Assembly: GCA_950097015.1 (NCBI GenBank) | Contig: CATNEN010000019.1 | Location: forward strand, 1-64,000 | Direction: 5' to 3' | Origin: Macrostomum hystrix | Lineage: Eukaryota; Platyhelminthes; Macrostomidae | Length of the DNA stretch: 64,000 nucleotides | Shown: piece after piece, positions 31,744 to 45,430 of the stretch | Position numbering within the stretch: position 1 is the first letter of the stretch | How the letters are laid out: every line of letters begins with the position of its first letter | Notes under the pieces: generated by a model | What the model saw: the letters and a program-made list of their open reading frames with translations, nothing else | Databases searched by the model: none | Told to the model about the DNA's origin: nothing | Made by a program: the position numbers and the translations under genes

Positions 31744-33401
31744 ATAGGAGGCACAGAAAGACATTAAATTTATTGTAAAAAATATTCAAATTTTAATACA
31801 TTACAGCAAGTTTAAAATTAAAATAACTATGCAGGTAACCCTAATTCTTACAAAGATAGTGCTGCACATAAAAAACTTTACCAGAGGTCTTGTACAGTAC
31901 ACAAGTAGGCCTTTAAAATTTTAAGATAGTGCTGATAGGAAGGATGATTCAGCTAAGTAAGCACAATATAGACTAAGTAATAACAAAAAAAGTAAACAAA
32001 TGCCCCAATAATGAATACAGTACAATACTAGCATTAACCCATGAATGACTGATTTGATGTCATAATCCACTAATACGCGCGGCGAATTAAACCAACGATT
32101 AAATTATTGGCTGCGGTTGGCCGAAGCAGAACAGAACGTTCACCTTACAAGCTGAACAATCGAAAACCGATGGGCTTAGGCTACAAGACGCAGCTTGAAT
32201 ACAAATAAAAGCAGTTAAACTCGGTGAGTGTCTAATTCGGTTCATTTGTTTTTAATGGTTGAAATAAAATATGCAGTACGTTACTTACGGTTACTAAGCA
32301 AATAAAAAACAACTTCCGAGCTAAATTTGAAACATCGGAAATTCCGAAATGATCAGCTGTTTATTTACGAACAAAGCCGTCGATTTTTCATAGAAGCTTT
32401 ATCATGACACTATTTGCAAACTGACGATAAAGTAACGATACTTAAGAGAATAAGAATACTCACAAGTGGATAATGACAGATATTCAATGTAAGTTTAAGT
32501 ATTCAACGGTTAGAGTCAACGCTCATATAATATATTAGCAAGCAATATAGTTAGTTGCTAATCAATATATAATATATTCGATGTATATGTTTTTGTGGTA
32601 TATCAATTTAGGCAAGGACGCAACAATAGAATACATTAACTACGACGCCTTGAAGCCTTTATTTTTATAGCACCATCTAAGTTTCATATCCTAAGGCCTA
32701 TTGTTATCGCATAGTTTTCTTGTATTGTACTTTATACTCATAATTTATACATTCAATGGCCATGTATGTAGTTACTGTTGTGATGAGAGGTGTAGGCCAG
32801 TGTTTGGCGAGGGGTTGATGTTTCGTGCGTGGTTTTTCTTACCCCCTTGTCCGTCCGCCCCACTCCGCGACTGGCATTGTTATAAGAGTTTTCTGTGTGC
32901 GCGTATGAGTTTTTGTGAAGGGTTTTTTTGGTTTGAGTATTTTTCATCGTCCGGCTCGCTCAGCTAAGAAAAATATATTGTGGCCCAGACGGGAGCCAAA
33001 GATAAAGAAAGAGAGATCAAAGACCTTTTTTTAAAACTCTTATGTCTTTCTCGCTGAAGAGAACAGTTACATCGTTTGTAAATCTTTGAAATATATGATA
33101 ACAAGTTTTGTATATTGATGGTGGCGTTTGTCTGATACTTAATTTTCTAAAACAGGATCTTCTTTTTTAACATATATGACGAGAATAGTGATTTTATTAA
33201 TTAGATCGAGTCGAACAAAATAGTTTTTTCTAAGAAAGTACCTGTCAGATGGAAGTTCGTTCGGAAGCTAAGTAATGTGGGACTCCTTTATAGGTTAAAT
33301 TGCATGCTTAATAGGCCTAGGCCTAGCATATCATCATGCATGTGATAATTTCTAATGTTTAACATAACATTTTATCAAAACTGGCCTAGCTATTGATTAT
33401 G

Positions 33402-33425
33402 TATATATATATATATATATATATA
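33402..33425. repeat. (TA)n microsatellite
   Basis: Uninterrupted TA repeat of about 24 bp. Confidence 0.9.
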
Positions 33426-34250
33426 ATGTAGTGCATCGTTTTCAACTTTATTAGATTAAAATATAATGTCGTCTGTTGAGACTCTACAATTAAACAAACA
33501 GTGTGTTGATTGTATATTGAGTGTTTTCACTTTGTAAATGATTATTGCAATTAAGTCATAATTCACTATCAAAAATATAATAATTTTGGCCTATATAATT
33601 TCGGTGGGTCTCCTGGCCACAGTCAGCTTAGCCATGGCATTTGGCTTTCATATATATTAGAGGCCTATACAGAGACACAATCAAAACAGACATACTGGCT
33701 CCAACTTGAGTCCAAGAATTAGAGGAATAAAACACAGTACTTACTTTCGAATTTACCAAAATAGTGATTGGTACTGAGGGTATTTGCTTTGGCATTTCAG
33801 TTGGGAGAACAAATGAAAGATTTCTTACATTATTTCATGTATAATAAATCTTGTTAGTTTCTTGTTTTACATTATAAAAAATTGAATTAGTGCCAGATCT
33901 GCTCTTATATAGTATAGGTTTATTCCTGCTAATAGATTGCTTTACAAAACACATTTATATATTTTACATATGGTATAAAATGTATATCTCTTTGTATTTA
34001 TAAATTAATTTTTTTGTTTTTTTACTTTTAGTTTTTTTAATATTTCCTTGAATATTTTATTCAGCTAGTGTGCATGCTTAAAAAATTCCCATTATTCCTA
34101 GGCCTAGTAGCTAGCTACTCATTTTAGTAGCTTATATATATTTTATACTATGGTCTAAAACTACTGGTCTTATGTTTTATGCCTTTAATATAAATTTAGC
34201 AGTATATAATTTTTTGCCTCAATTCACCTTGCAGGTTTACCTGTGTAGCC

Positions 34251-34281
34251 ATGGAACAGCATGCTAGTACAAGGAAGACAT
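34251..34281 (+). CDS. Candidate first coding exon (MEQHASTRKT) of an unidentified gene
   Basis: After a CACCTTGCAG acceptor (AG at 34232-34233) come 17 nt of leader, an ATG at 34251, ten codons and one base, then a T|GTAAGC donor at 34282. It pairs with a possible 5' UTR exon ending at the GTGAGT donor near 32223. No downstream exon is visible before the satellite starts 590 bp later, so if the gene is real the next intron contains satellite DNA. The product is unknown. Confidence 0.25.
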
Positions 34282-34867
34282 GTAAGCAAAGCAAATAAGC
34301 TAATTATGTTTTTAATGTTTGCTGTTTTATTTTAAATTTATGATTTTAATTGTCTGTCAAATGTCATTTAAAATGTAAAAGAAATTAGTTTCTTGATTTT
34401 ACATATGCTTTAAAAATCATGCCTGGTTGAATAATTAAACTGTCCTGCATGTTCAGGAATGTTTTCAAATTGATTAAATGATGCAACAGATCCAATCAAT
34501 CAAAATGTTTTCAGACTTTACTTTGCTGTTCTAATTAATATGATAAATGTGCATTCACTTTCTAGTTACATTGAAACAGTCACCTATTATGCTGTGTTGA
34601 TTGCACTTTAAACAAAAGCAATTGAGCCATTTGGTAATTTTATATGCATGTAGATATTTGACCATAACTGACAACTGACCTGCTTGATACACTTTTCAGC
34701 CATTGGTAAATTCAATGCTTGTTTCTCTGCTGCTGAATGCTTAATTTGATAGCTTTCTTTCACTTCCAGTTTTTTACTTTTAACTAAGCTAATATTGATT
34801 TATGTAGGCATTTTTGTTTTCTGTGGCTAAAAATTCACTAATAGCCAAAATCGTAATAGATACTTTT

Positions 34868-37800
34868 CATGAATCGTAGTTTGCTGCTTTATTAGCACTT
34901 GATACAGGCTTTCACAGGTCTAGCTTCTTGCTTGACAATGAAGAGTTTTAAGAACAATTAAAGCACATTTACGCGCTCAAGAACAGCTTGGCGCGTGCTG
35001 CTTGCAAGGAGTGCGTTTCGCTGCTAATTCAGCACAGAGTATTGGCGCTGATGGCAATTTGCTGGATTGAAAAATGTGTTTAACATTACCAGCACTCACA
35101 GTGTGCAGGAAGATGGCAATGCAGGGCCGACATCGAGCTTGCGCTACACATAAGTTCCAGCTAGCTTTTCTCATGAATCGTAGTTTGCTGCTTTATTAGC
35201 ACTTAATACAGGCTTTCACAGGTCTAGCTTCTTGCTTGACAATGAAGAGTTTTAAGAACAATTAAAGCACATTTTACGCGCTCAAGAACAGCTTGGCGCG
35301 TGCTGCTTGCAAGGAGTGCGTTTCGCTGCTAATTCAGCACAGAGTATTGGCGCTGATGGCAATTTGCTGGATTGAAAAATGTGTTTAACATTACCAGCAC
35401 TCACAGTGTGCAGGAAGATGGCAATGCAGGGCCGACATCGAGCTTGCGCTACACATAAGTTCCAGCTAGCTTTTCTCATGAATCGTAGTTTGCTGCTTTA
35501 TTAGCACTTAATACAGGCTTTCACAGGTCTAGCTTCTTGCTTGACAATGAAGAGTTTTAAGAACAATTAAAGCACATTTTACGCGCGCTCTTGGCGCGTG
35601 CTGCTTGCAAGGAGTGCGTTTCGCTGCTAATTCAGCACAGAGTATTGGCGCTGATGGCAATTTGCTGGATTGAAAAATGTGTTTAACATTACCAGCACTC
35701 ACAGTGTGCAGGAAGATGGCAATGCAGGGCCGACATCGAGCTTGCGCTACACATAAGTTCCAGCTAGCTTTTCTCATGAATCGTAGTTTGCTGCTTTATT
35801 AGCACTTGAATACAGGCTTTCACAGGTCTAGCTTCTTGCTTGACAATGAAGAGTTTTAAGAACAATTAAAGCACATTTTACGCGCTCAAGAACAGCTTGG
35901 CGCGTGCTGCTTGCAAGGAGTGCGTTTCGCTGCTAATTCAGCACAGAGTATTGGCGCTGATGGCAATTTGCTGGATTGAAAAATGTGTTTAACATTACCA
36001 GCACTCACAGTGTGCAGGAAGATGGCAATGCAGGGCCGACATCGAGCTTGCGCTACACATAAGTTCCAGCTAGCTTTTCTCATGAATCGTAGTTTGCTGC
36101 TTTATTAGCACTTGATACAGGCTTTCACAGGTCTAGCTTCTTGCTTGACAATGAAGAGTTTTAAGAACAATTAAAGCACATTTTACGCGCTCAAGAACAG
36201 CTTGGCGCGTGCTGCTTGCAAGGAGTGCGTTTCGCTGCTAATTCAGCACAGAGTATTGGCGCTGATGGCAATTTGCTGGATTGAAAAATGTGTTTAACAT
36301 TACCAGCACTCACAGTGTGCAGGAAGATGGCAATGCAGGGCCGACATCGAGCTTGCGCTACACATAAGTTCCAGCTAGCTTTTCTCATGAATCGTAGTTT
36401 GCTGCTTTATTAGCACTTATACAGGCTTTCACAGGTCTAGCTTCTTGCTTGACAATGAAGAGTTTTAAGAACAATTAAAGCACATTTTACGCGCTCAAGA
36501 ACAGCTTGGCGCGTGCTGCTTGCAAGGAGTGCGTTTCGCTGCTAATTCAGCACAGAGTATTGGCGCTGATGGCAATTTGCTGGATTGAAAAATGTGTTTA
36601 ACATTACCAGCACTCACAGTGTGCAGGAAGATGGCAATGCAGGGCCGACATCGAGCTTGCGCTACACATAAGTTCCAGCTAGCTTTTCTCATGAATCGTA
36701 GTTTGCTGCTTTATTAGCACTTAATACAGGCTTTCACAGGTCTAGCTTCTTGCTTGACAATGAAGAGTTTTAAGAACAATTAAAGCACATTTTACGCGCT
36801 CAAGAACAGCTTGGCGCGTGCTGCTTGCAAGGAGTGCGTTTCGCTGCTAATTCAGCACAGAGTATTGGCGCTGATGGCAATTTGCTGGATTGAAAAATGT
36901 GTTTAACATTACCAGCACTCACAGTGTGCAGGAAGATGGCAATGCAGGGCCGACATCGAGCTTGCGCTACACATAAGTTCCAGCTAGCTTTTCTCATGAA
37001 TCGTAGTTTGCTGCTTTATTAGCACTTGATACAGGCTTTCACAGGTCTAGCTTCTTGCTTGACAATGAAGAGTTTTAAGAACAATTAAAGCACATTTTAC
37101 GCGCGCAGCTTGGCGCGTGCTGCTTGCAAGGAGTGCGTTTCGCTGCTAATTCAGCACAGAGTATTGGCGCTGATGGCAATTTGCTGGATTGAAAAATGTG
37201 TTTAACATTACCAGCACTCACAGTGTGCAGGAAGATGGCAATGCAGGGCCGACATCGAGCTTGCGCTACACATAAGTTCCAGCTAGCTTTTCTCATGAAT
37301 CGTAGTTTGCTGCTTTATTAGCACTTGATACAGGCTTTCACAGGTCTAGCTTCTTGCTTGACAATGAAGAGTTTTAAGAACAATTAAAGCACATTTTACG
37401 CGCTCAAGAACAGCTTGGCGCGTGCTGCTTGCAAGGAGTGCGTTTCGCTGCTAATTCAGCACAGAGTATTGGCGCTGATGGCAATTTGCTGGATTGAAAA
37501 ATGTGTTTAACATTACCAGCACTCACAGTGTGCAGGAAGATGGCAATGCAGGGCCGACATCGAGCTTGCGCTACACATAAGTTCCAGCTAGCTTTTCTCA
37601 TGAATCGTAGTTTGCTGCTTTATTAGCACTTGATACAGGCTTTCACAGGTCTAGCTTCTTGCTTGACAATGAAGAGTTTTAAGAACAATTAAAGCACATT
37701 TACCGCGCTCTTGGCGCGTGCTGCTTGCAAGGAGTGCGTTTCGCTGCTAATTCAGCACAGAGTATTGGCGCTGATGGCAATTTGCTGGATTGAAAAATGT

Positions 37801-40800
37801 GTTTAACATTACCAGCACTCACAGTGTGCAGGAAGATGGCAATGCAGGGCGGACATCGAGCTTGCGCTATACATAAGTTCCAGCTAGCTTTTCTCATGAA
37901 TCGTAGTTTGCTGCTTTATTAGCACTTGATACAGGCTTTCACAGGTCTAGCTTCTTGCTTGACAATGAAGAGTTTTAAGAACAATTAAAGCACATTTTAC
38001 GCGCTCAAGAACAGCTTGGCGCGTGCTGCTTGCAAGGAGTGCGTTTCGCTGCTAATTCAGCACAGAGTATTGGCGCTGATGGCAATTTGCTGGATTGAAA
38101 AATGTGTTTAACATTACCAGCACTCACAGTGTGCAGGAAGATGGCAATGCAGGGCCGACATCGAGCTTGCGCTACACATAAGTTCCAGCTAGCTTTTCTC
38201 ATGAATCGTAGTTTGCTGCTTTATTAGCACTTAATACAGGCTTTCACAGGTCTAGCTTCTTGCTTGACAATGAAGAGTTTTAAGAACAATTAAAGCACAT
38301 TTTACGCGCTCAAGAACAGCTTGGCGCGTGCTGCTTGCAAGGAGTGCGTTTCGCTGCTAATTCAGCACAGAGTATTGGCGCTGATGGCAATTTGCTGGAT
38401 TGAAAAATGTGTTTAACATTACCAGCACTCACAGTGTGCAGGAAGATGGCAATGCAGGGCCGACATCGAGCTTGCGCTACACATAAGTTCCAGCTAGCTT
38501 TTCTCATGAATCGTAGTTTGCTGCTTTATTAGCACTTGATACAGGCTTTCACAGGTCTAGCTTCTTGCTTGACAATGAAGAGTTTTAAGAACAATTAAAG
38601 CACATTTTACGCGCTCAGCTTGGCGCGTGCTGCTTGCAAGGAGTGCGTTTCGCTGCTAATTCAGCACAGAGTATTGGCGCTGATGGCAATTTGCTGGATT
38701 GAAAAATGTGTTTAACATTACCAGCACTCACAGTGTGCAGGAAGATGGCAATGCAGGGCCGACATCGAGCTTGCGCTACACATAAGTTCCAGCTAGCTTT
38801 TCTCATGAATCGTAGTTTGCTGCTTTATTAGCACTTGATACAGGCTTTCACAGGTCTAGCTTCTTGCTTGACAATGAAGAGTTTTAAGAACAATTAAAGC
38901 ACATTTTACGCGCTCAAGAACAGCTTGGCGCGTGCTGCTTGCAAGGAGTGCGTTTCGCTGCTAATTCAGCACAGAGTATTGGCGCTGATGGCAATTTGCT
39001 GGATTGAAAAATGTGTTTAACATTACCAGCACTCACAGTGTGCAGGAAGATGGCAATGCAGGGCCGACATCGAGCTTGCGCTACACATAAGTTCCAGCTA
39101 GCTTTTCTCATGAATCGTAGTTTGCTGCTTTATTAGCACTTGATACAGGCTTTCACAGGTCTAGCTTCTTGCTTGACAATGAAGAGTTTTAAGAACAATT
39201 AAAGCACATTTTACGCGCTCAAGAACAGCTTGGCGCGTGCTGCTTGCAAGGAGTGCGTTTCGCTGCTAATTCAGCACAGAGTATTGGCGCTGATGGCAAT
39301 TTGCTGGATTGAAAAATGTGTTTAACATTACCAGCACTCACAGTGTGCAGGAAGATGGCAATGCAGGGCCGACATCGAGCTTGCGCTACACATAAGTTCC
39401 AGCTAGCTTTTCTCATGAATCGTAGTTTGCTGCTTTATTAGCACTTAATACAGGCTTTCACAGGTCTAGCTTCTTGCTTGACAATGAAGAGTTTTAAGAA
39501 CAATTAAAGCACATTTTACGCGCTCAAGAACAGCTTGGCGCGTGCTGCTTGCAAGGAGTGCGTTTCGCTGCTAATTCAGCACAGAGTATTGGCGCTGATG
39601 GCAATTTGCTGGATTGAAAAATGTGTTTAACATTACCAGCACTCACAGTGTGCAGGAAGATGGCAATGCAGGGCTGACATCGAGCTTGCGCTACACATAA
39701 GTTCCAGCTAGCTTTTCTCATGAATCGTAGTTTGCTGCTTTATTAGCACTTGATACAGGCTTTCACAGGTCTAGCTTCTTGCTTGACAATGAAGAGTTTT
39801 AAGAACAATTAAAGCACATTTACCGCGCTCTTGGCGCGTGCTGCTTGCAAGGAGTGCGTTTCGCTGCTAATTCAGCACAGAGTATTGGCGCTGATGGCAA
39901 TTTGCTGGATTGAAAAATGTGTTTAACATTACCAGCACTCACAGTGTGCAGGAAGATGGCAATGCAGGGCTGACATCGAGCTTGCGCTACACATAAGTTC
40001 CAGCTAGCTTTTCTCATGAATCGTAGTTTGCTGCTTTATTAGCACTTGATATTGGCTTTCACAGGTCTAGCTTCTTGCTTGACAATGAAGAGTTTTAAGA
40101 ACAATTAAAGCACCTTTTACGCGCTGAAGAACAGCTTGGCGCGTGCTGCTTGCAAGGAGTGCGTTTCGCTACTAATTCAGCACAGAGTATTGGCGCTGAT
40201 GGCAATTTGCTGGATTGAAAAATGTGTTTAACATTACCAGCACTCACAGTGTGCAGGAAGATGGCAATGCAGGGCTGACATCGAGCTTGCGCTACACATA
40301 AGTTCCAGCTAGCTTTTCTCATGAATCGTAGTTTGCTGCTTTATTAGCACTTAATACAGGCTTTCACAGGTCTAGCTTCTTGCTTGACAATGAAGAGTTT
40401 TAAGAACAATTAAAGCACATTTTACGCGCTCAAGAACAGCTTGGCGCGTGCTGCTTGCAAGGAGTGCGTTTCGCTGCTAATTCAGCACAGAGTATTGGCG
40501 CTGATGGCAATTTGCTGGATTGAAAAATGTGTTTAACATTACCAGCACTCACAGTGTGCAGGAAGATGGCAATGCAGGGCCGACATCGAGCTTGCGCTAC
40601 ACATAAGTTCCAGCTAGCTTTTCTCATGAATCGTAGTTTGCTGCTTTATTAGCACTTGATACAGGCTTTCACAGGTCTAGCTTCTTGCTTGACAATGAAG
40701 AGTTTTAAGAACAATTAAAGCACATTTTACGCGCTCAAGAACAGCTTGGCGCGTGCTGCTTGCAAGGAGTGCGTTTCGCTGCTAATTCAGCACAGAGTAT

Positions 40801-41290
40801 TGGCGCTGATGGCAATTTGCTGGATTGAAAAATGTGTTTAACATTACCAGCACTCACAGTGTGCAGGAAGATGGCAATGCAGGGCTGACATCGAGCTTGC
40901 GCTACACATAAGTTCCAGCTAGCTTTTCTCATGAATCGTAGTTTGCTGCTTTATTAGCACTTAATACAGGCTTTCACAGGTCTAGCTTCTTGCTTGACAA
41001 TGAAGAGTTTTAAGAACAATTAAAGCACATTTTACGCGCTCAAGAACAGCTTGGCGCGTGCTGCTTGCAAGGAGTGCGTTTCGCTGCTAATTCAGCACAG
41101 AGTATTGGCGCTGATGGCAATTTGCTGGATTGAAAAATGTGTTTAACATTACCAGCACTCACAGTGTGCAGGAAGATGGCAATGCAGGGCTGACATCGAG
41201 CTTGCGCTACACATAAGTTCCAGCTAGCTTTTCTCATGAATCGTAGTTTGCTGCTTTATTAGCACTTGATATTGGCTTTCACAGGTCTAG
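34868..41290. repeat. 305-bp satellite array, homogeneous left part (about 21 monomers)
   Basis: Monomers starting catgaatcgtagtttgctgc recur at 34868, 35172, 35477, 35775 and so on, every 296-305 bp. Most carry cattttacgcgctcaagaac; a few carry a short form with gcgctcttggcgcg. Copies differ by only a few bases (gccgacatc/gctgacatc; cttgata/cttaata). The left boundary with unique DNA is sharp. No RNA gene signature (Sm site, Pol III box pair, rRNA) was recognised in the monomer. Confidence 0.95.
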
Positions 41291-44200
41291 CTTCTTGCTT
41301 GACATAAAGAGTTTTAAGAACAATAAAGCACATTGACCGCGGCTCTGTGGCAAGTGCTGCTTGCAAGGAGTGCGTTTCGCTGCTAATTCAACACGAGTAT
41401 TGGCGCTGATGGCAATTTGCTGGATTGAAAATGTGTTTAACAGTACCAGCACTCCAGTGTGCAGGAAGATGGCAATGCAGGGCCGACATCGACATCGAGC
41501 TTGCGCTATATTAAGTTCCAGCTAGCTTTTTCTCATGAATCGTAGTATGTTGCTAAAAAGCACTTAAACAGGCTTTCACAGGTCTAGCTTCTTGCTTGAC
41601 AATGAAGAGTTTTAAGAACAATTAAAGCACATTTACGCGCTCAGAACAGCTTGGCGCGTGCTGCTAAGCAAGGAGTGCGTTTCGCTGCTATTCAGCACAG
41701 AGTATTGGCGCTGATGGCAATTTGCTGGATTGAAAAATGTGTTTAACATTACCAGCACTCACAGTGTGCAGGAAGATGGCATTGCAGGGCGACATCCAGC
41801 TTGCGCTACACATAAGTTCCAGCTAGCTTTTCTCATGAATCGTAGTTTGCTGCTTATTAGCACTTGATACAGGCTTTCACAGGTCTAGCTTCTTGCTTGA
41901 CATGAAGAGTTTTAAGAACAATTAAAGCACTTGACCGCGCTCTTGGCAAGTGCTGCTTGCAAGGAGTGCGTTTCGCTAGCTCTAATTCAACCCAGAGTAT
42001 GGCGCTGATGCAATTTGCTGGATTGAAAATGTGTTTAACATTACCAGCACTCACAGTGTGCAGGAAGATGGCAATGCAGGGAAAACATCGAAGTGTGCGC
42101 TGCATATAAGTTCCAGCTAGCTTTTCTCATGAATCGTAGTTTGCTGCTTTATTGAGCACTTGATATAGGCTTTCACAGGTCTAGCTTTCTTGCTGACAAT
42201 GAAGAGTTTAAGAACAATTAAAGCACTTTTACGCGCTTAAGAACAGCTTGGCGCGTGCTGCTTGCAAGGAGTGCGTTTCGCTACTAATTCAGCACAGAGC
42301 ATTGGCGCTGATGGCAATTTGCTGGATTGAAAAATGTGTTTAAACATTACCAGCACTCACAGTGTGGCAGGAAGATGGCAATGAGGGCCGACATCAAGCT
42401 TGCGCTTCACATAAGTTCCAGCTAGCTTTTCTCATGAATCGTAGTTTGCTGCTTAATTAGCACTTAATACAGGCTTTCACAGGTCTAGCTTTTTGCTTGA
42501 CAATGAAGAGTTTTTAAGAACAATTAAAGCACATTTTACGCGTTCAAGAACAGCTTGGCGCTTGCTGCTTGCAAGGAGTTGCGTTTCGCTGCTAATTCAG
42601 CACAGAGTATTGGCGATGATGGCAATTTGCTGGATTGAAAAATGTGTTTAACTTACCAGCACTCACAGTGGGCAGGAAGATGGCAATGCAGGGCCGACAT
42701 CGAGCTTGCGCTACACATAAGTTCCAGCTAGCTTTTCTCATGAATCGTAGTTTGCTGCTTTATTAGCACTTGATACAGGCTTTCACAGGTCTAGCTTCTT
42801 GCTTGACAATGAGAAGTTTTAAGAACAATTAAAGCACATTGACCGCGCTCTTGGCGCTGTGCTGCTTGCAAGGAGTGCGTTTCGCTGCTATTCAGCACAG
42901 AGTATTGGCGCTGATGGCAATTTTGCTGGATTGAAAAATGTGTTTACATTACCAGCACTCACAGTGTGCAGTAAGATGGCATGGCAATGCAGGGCCGACA
43001 TCGAGCTTGCGCTATATATAAGTTCCAGCTAGCTTTTCTCATGAATCGTAGTATGTTGCTAAAAAAGCACTTAAAACAGGCTTTCACAGGTCTAGCTTCT
43101 TGCTTGACAATGAGAGTTTTAAGAACAATTAAAGCACATTTACGCGCTCAAGAACAGCTTGGCGCGTGCTGCTAAGCAAGGAGTGCGTTTCGCTGCTAAT
43201 TCAGCACAGAGTATTGGCGCTGATGGCAATTTGCTGGATTGAAAAATGTGTTTAACATTACTAGCACTCAACAGTGTGCAGTAAGATGGCAATGCAGGAA
43301 AAACCATCGAAGTGTGCGCTGTATATAAGTTCCAGCTAGCTTTTCTCATGAATCGTAGTTTTGCTGCTTTATTAGCACTTGATATAGGCTTTCACAGGTC
43401 TAGCTTCTTGCTTGACAATAAGAGTTTTTAAGAACAATTAAGCACATTGACCGCGCTCTGGCAAGTGCTGCTTGCAAGGCGTTTCGCTGCTAATTCAACA
43501 CAGAGTATTGGCGCTGATGGCAATTTGCTGGATTGAAAATGTGTTTAACATTACCAGCACTCACAGTGTGCAGGAAGATGGCAATGCAGGGCCGACATCG
43601 AGCTTGCGCTATATATAAGTTCCAGCTAGCTTTCTCATGAATCGTAGTATGTTGCTAAAAAGCACTTAAAACAGGCTTCACAGGTCTAGCTTCTTGCTTG
43701 ACAATGAAGAGTTTTAAGAACAATTAAAGCACATTTTACGCGCTCAAGAACAGCTTGGCGCGTGCTGCTAAGCAAGGAGTGCGTTTCGCTGCTAATTCAG
43801 CACAGAGTATTGGCGCTGATGGCAATTTGCTGGATTGAAAAATGTGTTTAACATTACCAGCACTCACAGTGCAGTAAGATGGCAATGCAGGGCCGACATC
43901 GAGCTTGCGCTACACATAAGTTCCAGCTAGCTTTTCTCATGAATCGTAGTTTGCTGCTTAATTAGCACTTAATACAGGACAGGCTTTCACAGGTCTAGCT
44001 TCTTGCTTGACAATGAAGAGTTTAAGAACAATTAAAGCACATTGACCGCGCTCTTGGCAAGTGCTGCTTGCAAGGAGTGCGTTTCGCTGCTTATTCAACA
44101 CAGAGTATTGGCGCTGATGGCAATTTGCTGGATTGAAAAATGTGTTTAACATTACCAGCACTCACAGTGTGCAGTAAGATGGCAATTGCAGGAAAAAACA

Positions 44201-45430
44201 TCGAAGTGTGCGCTGTATATAAGTTCCAGCTAGCTTTTCTCATGAATCGTAGTTTTGCTGCTTTATTAGCACTTGATATAGGCTTTCACAGGTCTAGCTT
44301 CTTGCTTGACAATGAAGAGTTTTAAGAACAATTAAAGCACATTTTACGCGCTCAAGAACAGCTTGGCGCGTGCTGCTTGCAAGGAGTGCGTTTCGCTGCT
44401 AATTCAGCACAGAGTATTGGCGCTGATGGCAATTTGCTGGATTGAAAAATGTGTTTAACATTACCAGCACTCACAGTGCAGGAAGATGGCAATGCAGGGC
44501 GGACATCGAGCTTGCGCTACACATAAGTTCCAGCTAGCTTTTCTCATGAATCGTAGTTTGCTGATTTATTAGCACTTGATATAGGCCTTTCACAGGTCTA
44601 GCTTCTTGCTTGAAAATAAAGAGTTTTAAGAACAATTAAAGCACATTTTACGTGCTCAAGAACAGCTTGGCGCGTGCTGCTTGCAAGGAGTGCGTTTCGC
44701 TGCTAATTCAGCACAGAGTATTGGCGCTGATGGCAATTTGCTGGATTGAAAAATGTGTTTAACATTACCAGCACTCACAGTGTGCAGGAAGATGGCAATG
44801 CAGGGCCGACATCGAGCTTGCGCTATATATAAGTTCCAGCTAGCTTTTCTCATGAATCGTAGTATGTTGCTAAAAAAGCACTTAAAACAGGCTTTCACAA
44901 GTCTAGCTTCTTGCTTGACAATGAAGAGTTTTAAGAACAATTAAAGCACATTGACCGCGCTCAAGAACAGCTTGGCGCTAAGCAAGGAGTGCGTTTCGCT
45001 GCTAATTCAGCACAGAGTATTGGCGCTGATGGCAATTTGCTGGATTGAAAAATGTGTTTAACATTACCAGCACTCACAGTGTGCAGTAAGATGGCAATGC
45101 AGGGCCGACATCGAGCTTGCGCTACACATAAGTTCCAGCTAGCTTTTCTCATGAATCGTAGTTTGCTGCTTACGAGTAATTAGCACTTAATACAGGCTTC
45201 ACAGGTCTAGCTTCTTGCTTGACAATGAAGAGTTTTAAGAACAATTAAAGCACATTTTACGCGCTCAAGAACAGCTTGGCGCGTGCTGCTTGCAAGGAGT
45301 GCGTTACGCTGCTAATTCAGCACAGAGTATTGGCGCTGATGGCAATTTGCTGGATTGAAAAATGTGTTTAACATTACCAGCACTCACAGTGTGCAGGAAG
45401 ATGGCATTGCAGGGCCGACAATCCAGCTTG
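41291..45430. repeat. Indel-rich segment of the 305-bp satellite
   Basis: Same monomer, but with many one- to six-base insertions and deletions, often in homopolymers (gattgaaaatg for gattgaaaaatg, cacagtgcagg for cacagtgtgcagg, gcgctaagc for a longer form). Monomer variants occur in nearly the same order as in the clean DNA from about 45.5 kb onward. Confidence 0.9.

Larger units (their letters stand above)
31744..34867. other. AT-rich block with possible 5' exons of a plus-strand gene
   Basis: Strongly AT-rich with few open frames. A GC-moderate stretch at about 32075-32220 ends in an AACTCG|GTGAGT donor, and an acceptor TTCACCTTGCAG occurs at 34222-34233. An 88-codon frame at 32701-32967 has no recognisable motif. 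No minisatellite is present. Confidence 0.4.

Noticed and set aside
44710-44780. Hammerhead ribozyme in the satellite monomer (CTGATGG ... GAAA ... short hairpin)
   Set aside because: Flatworm satellites can carry hammerheads and a CTGATG and GAAA core with an AATGT/ACATT hairpin is visible, but the conserved A after CTGATG is G, the U before the cleavage site is not in place, and stem I does not pair. A covariance-model search would settle it.
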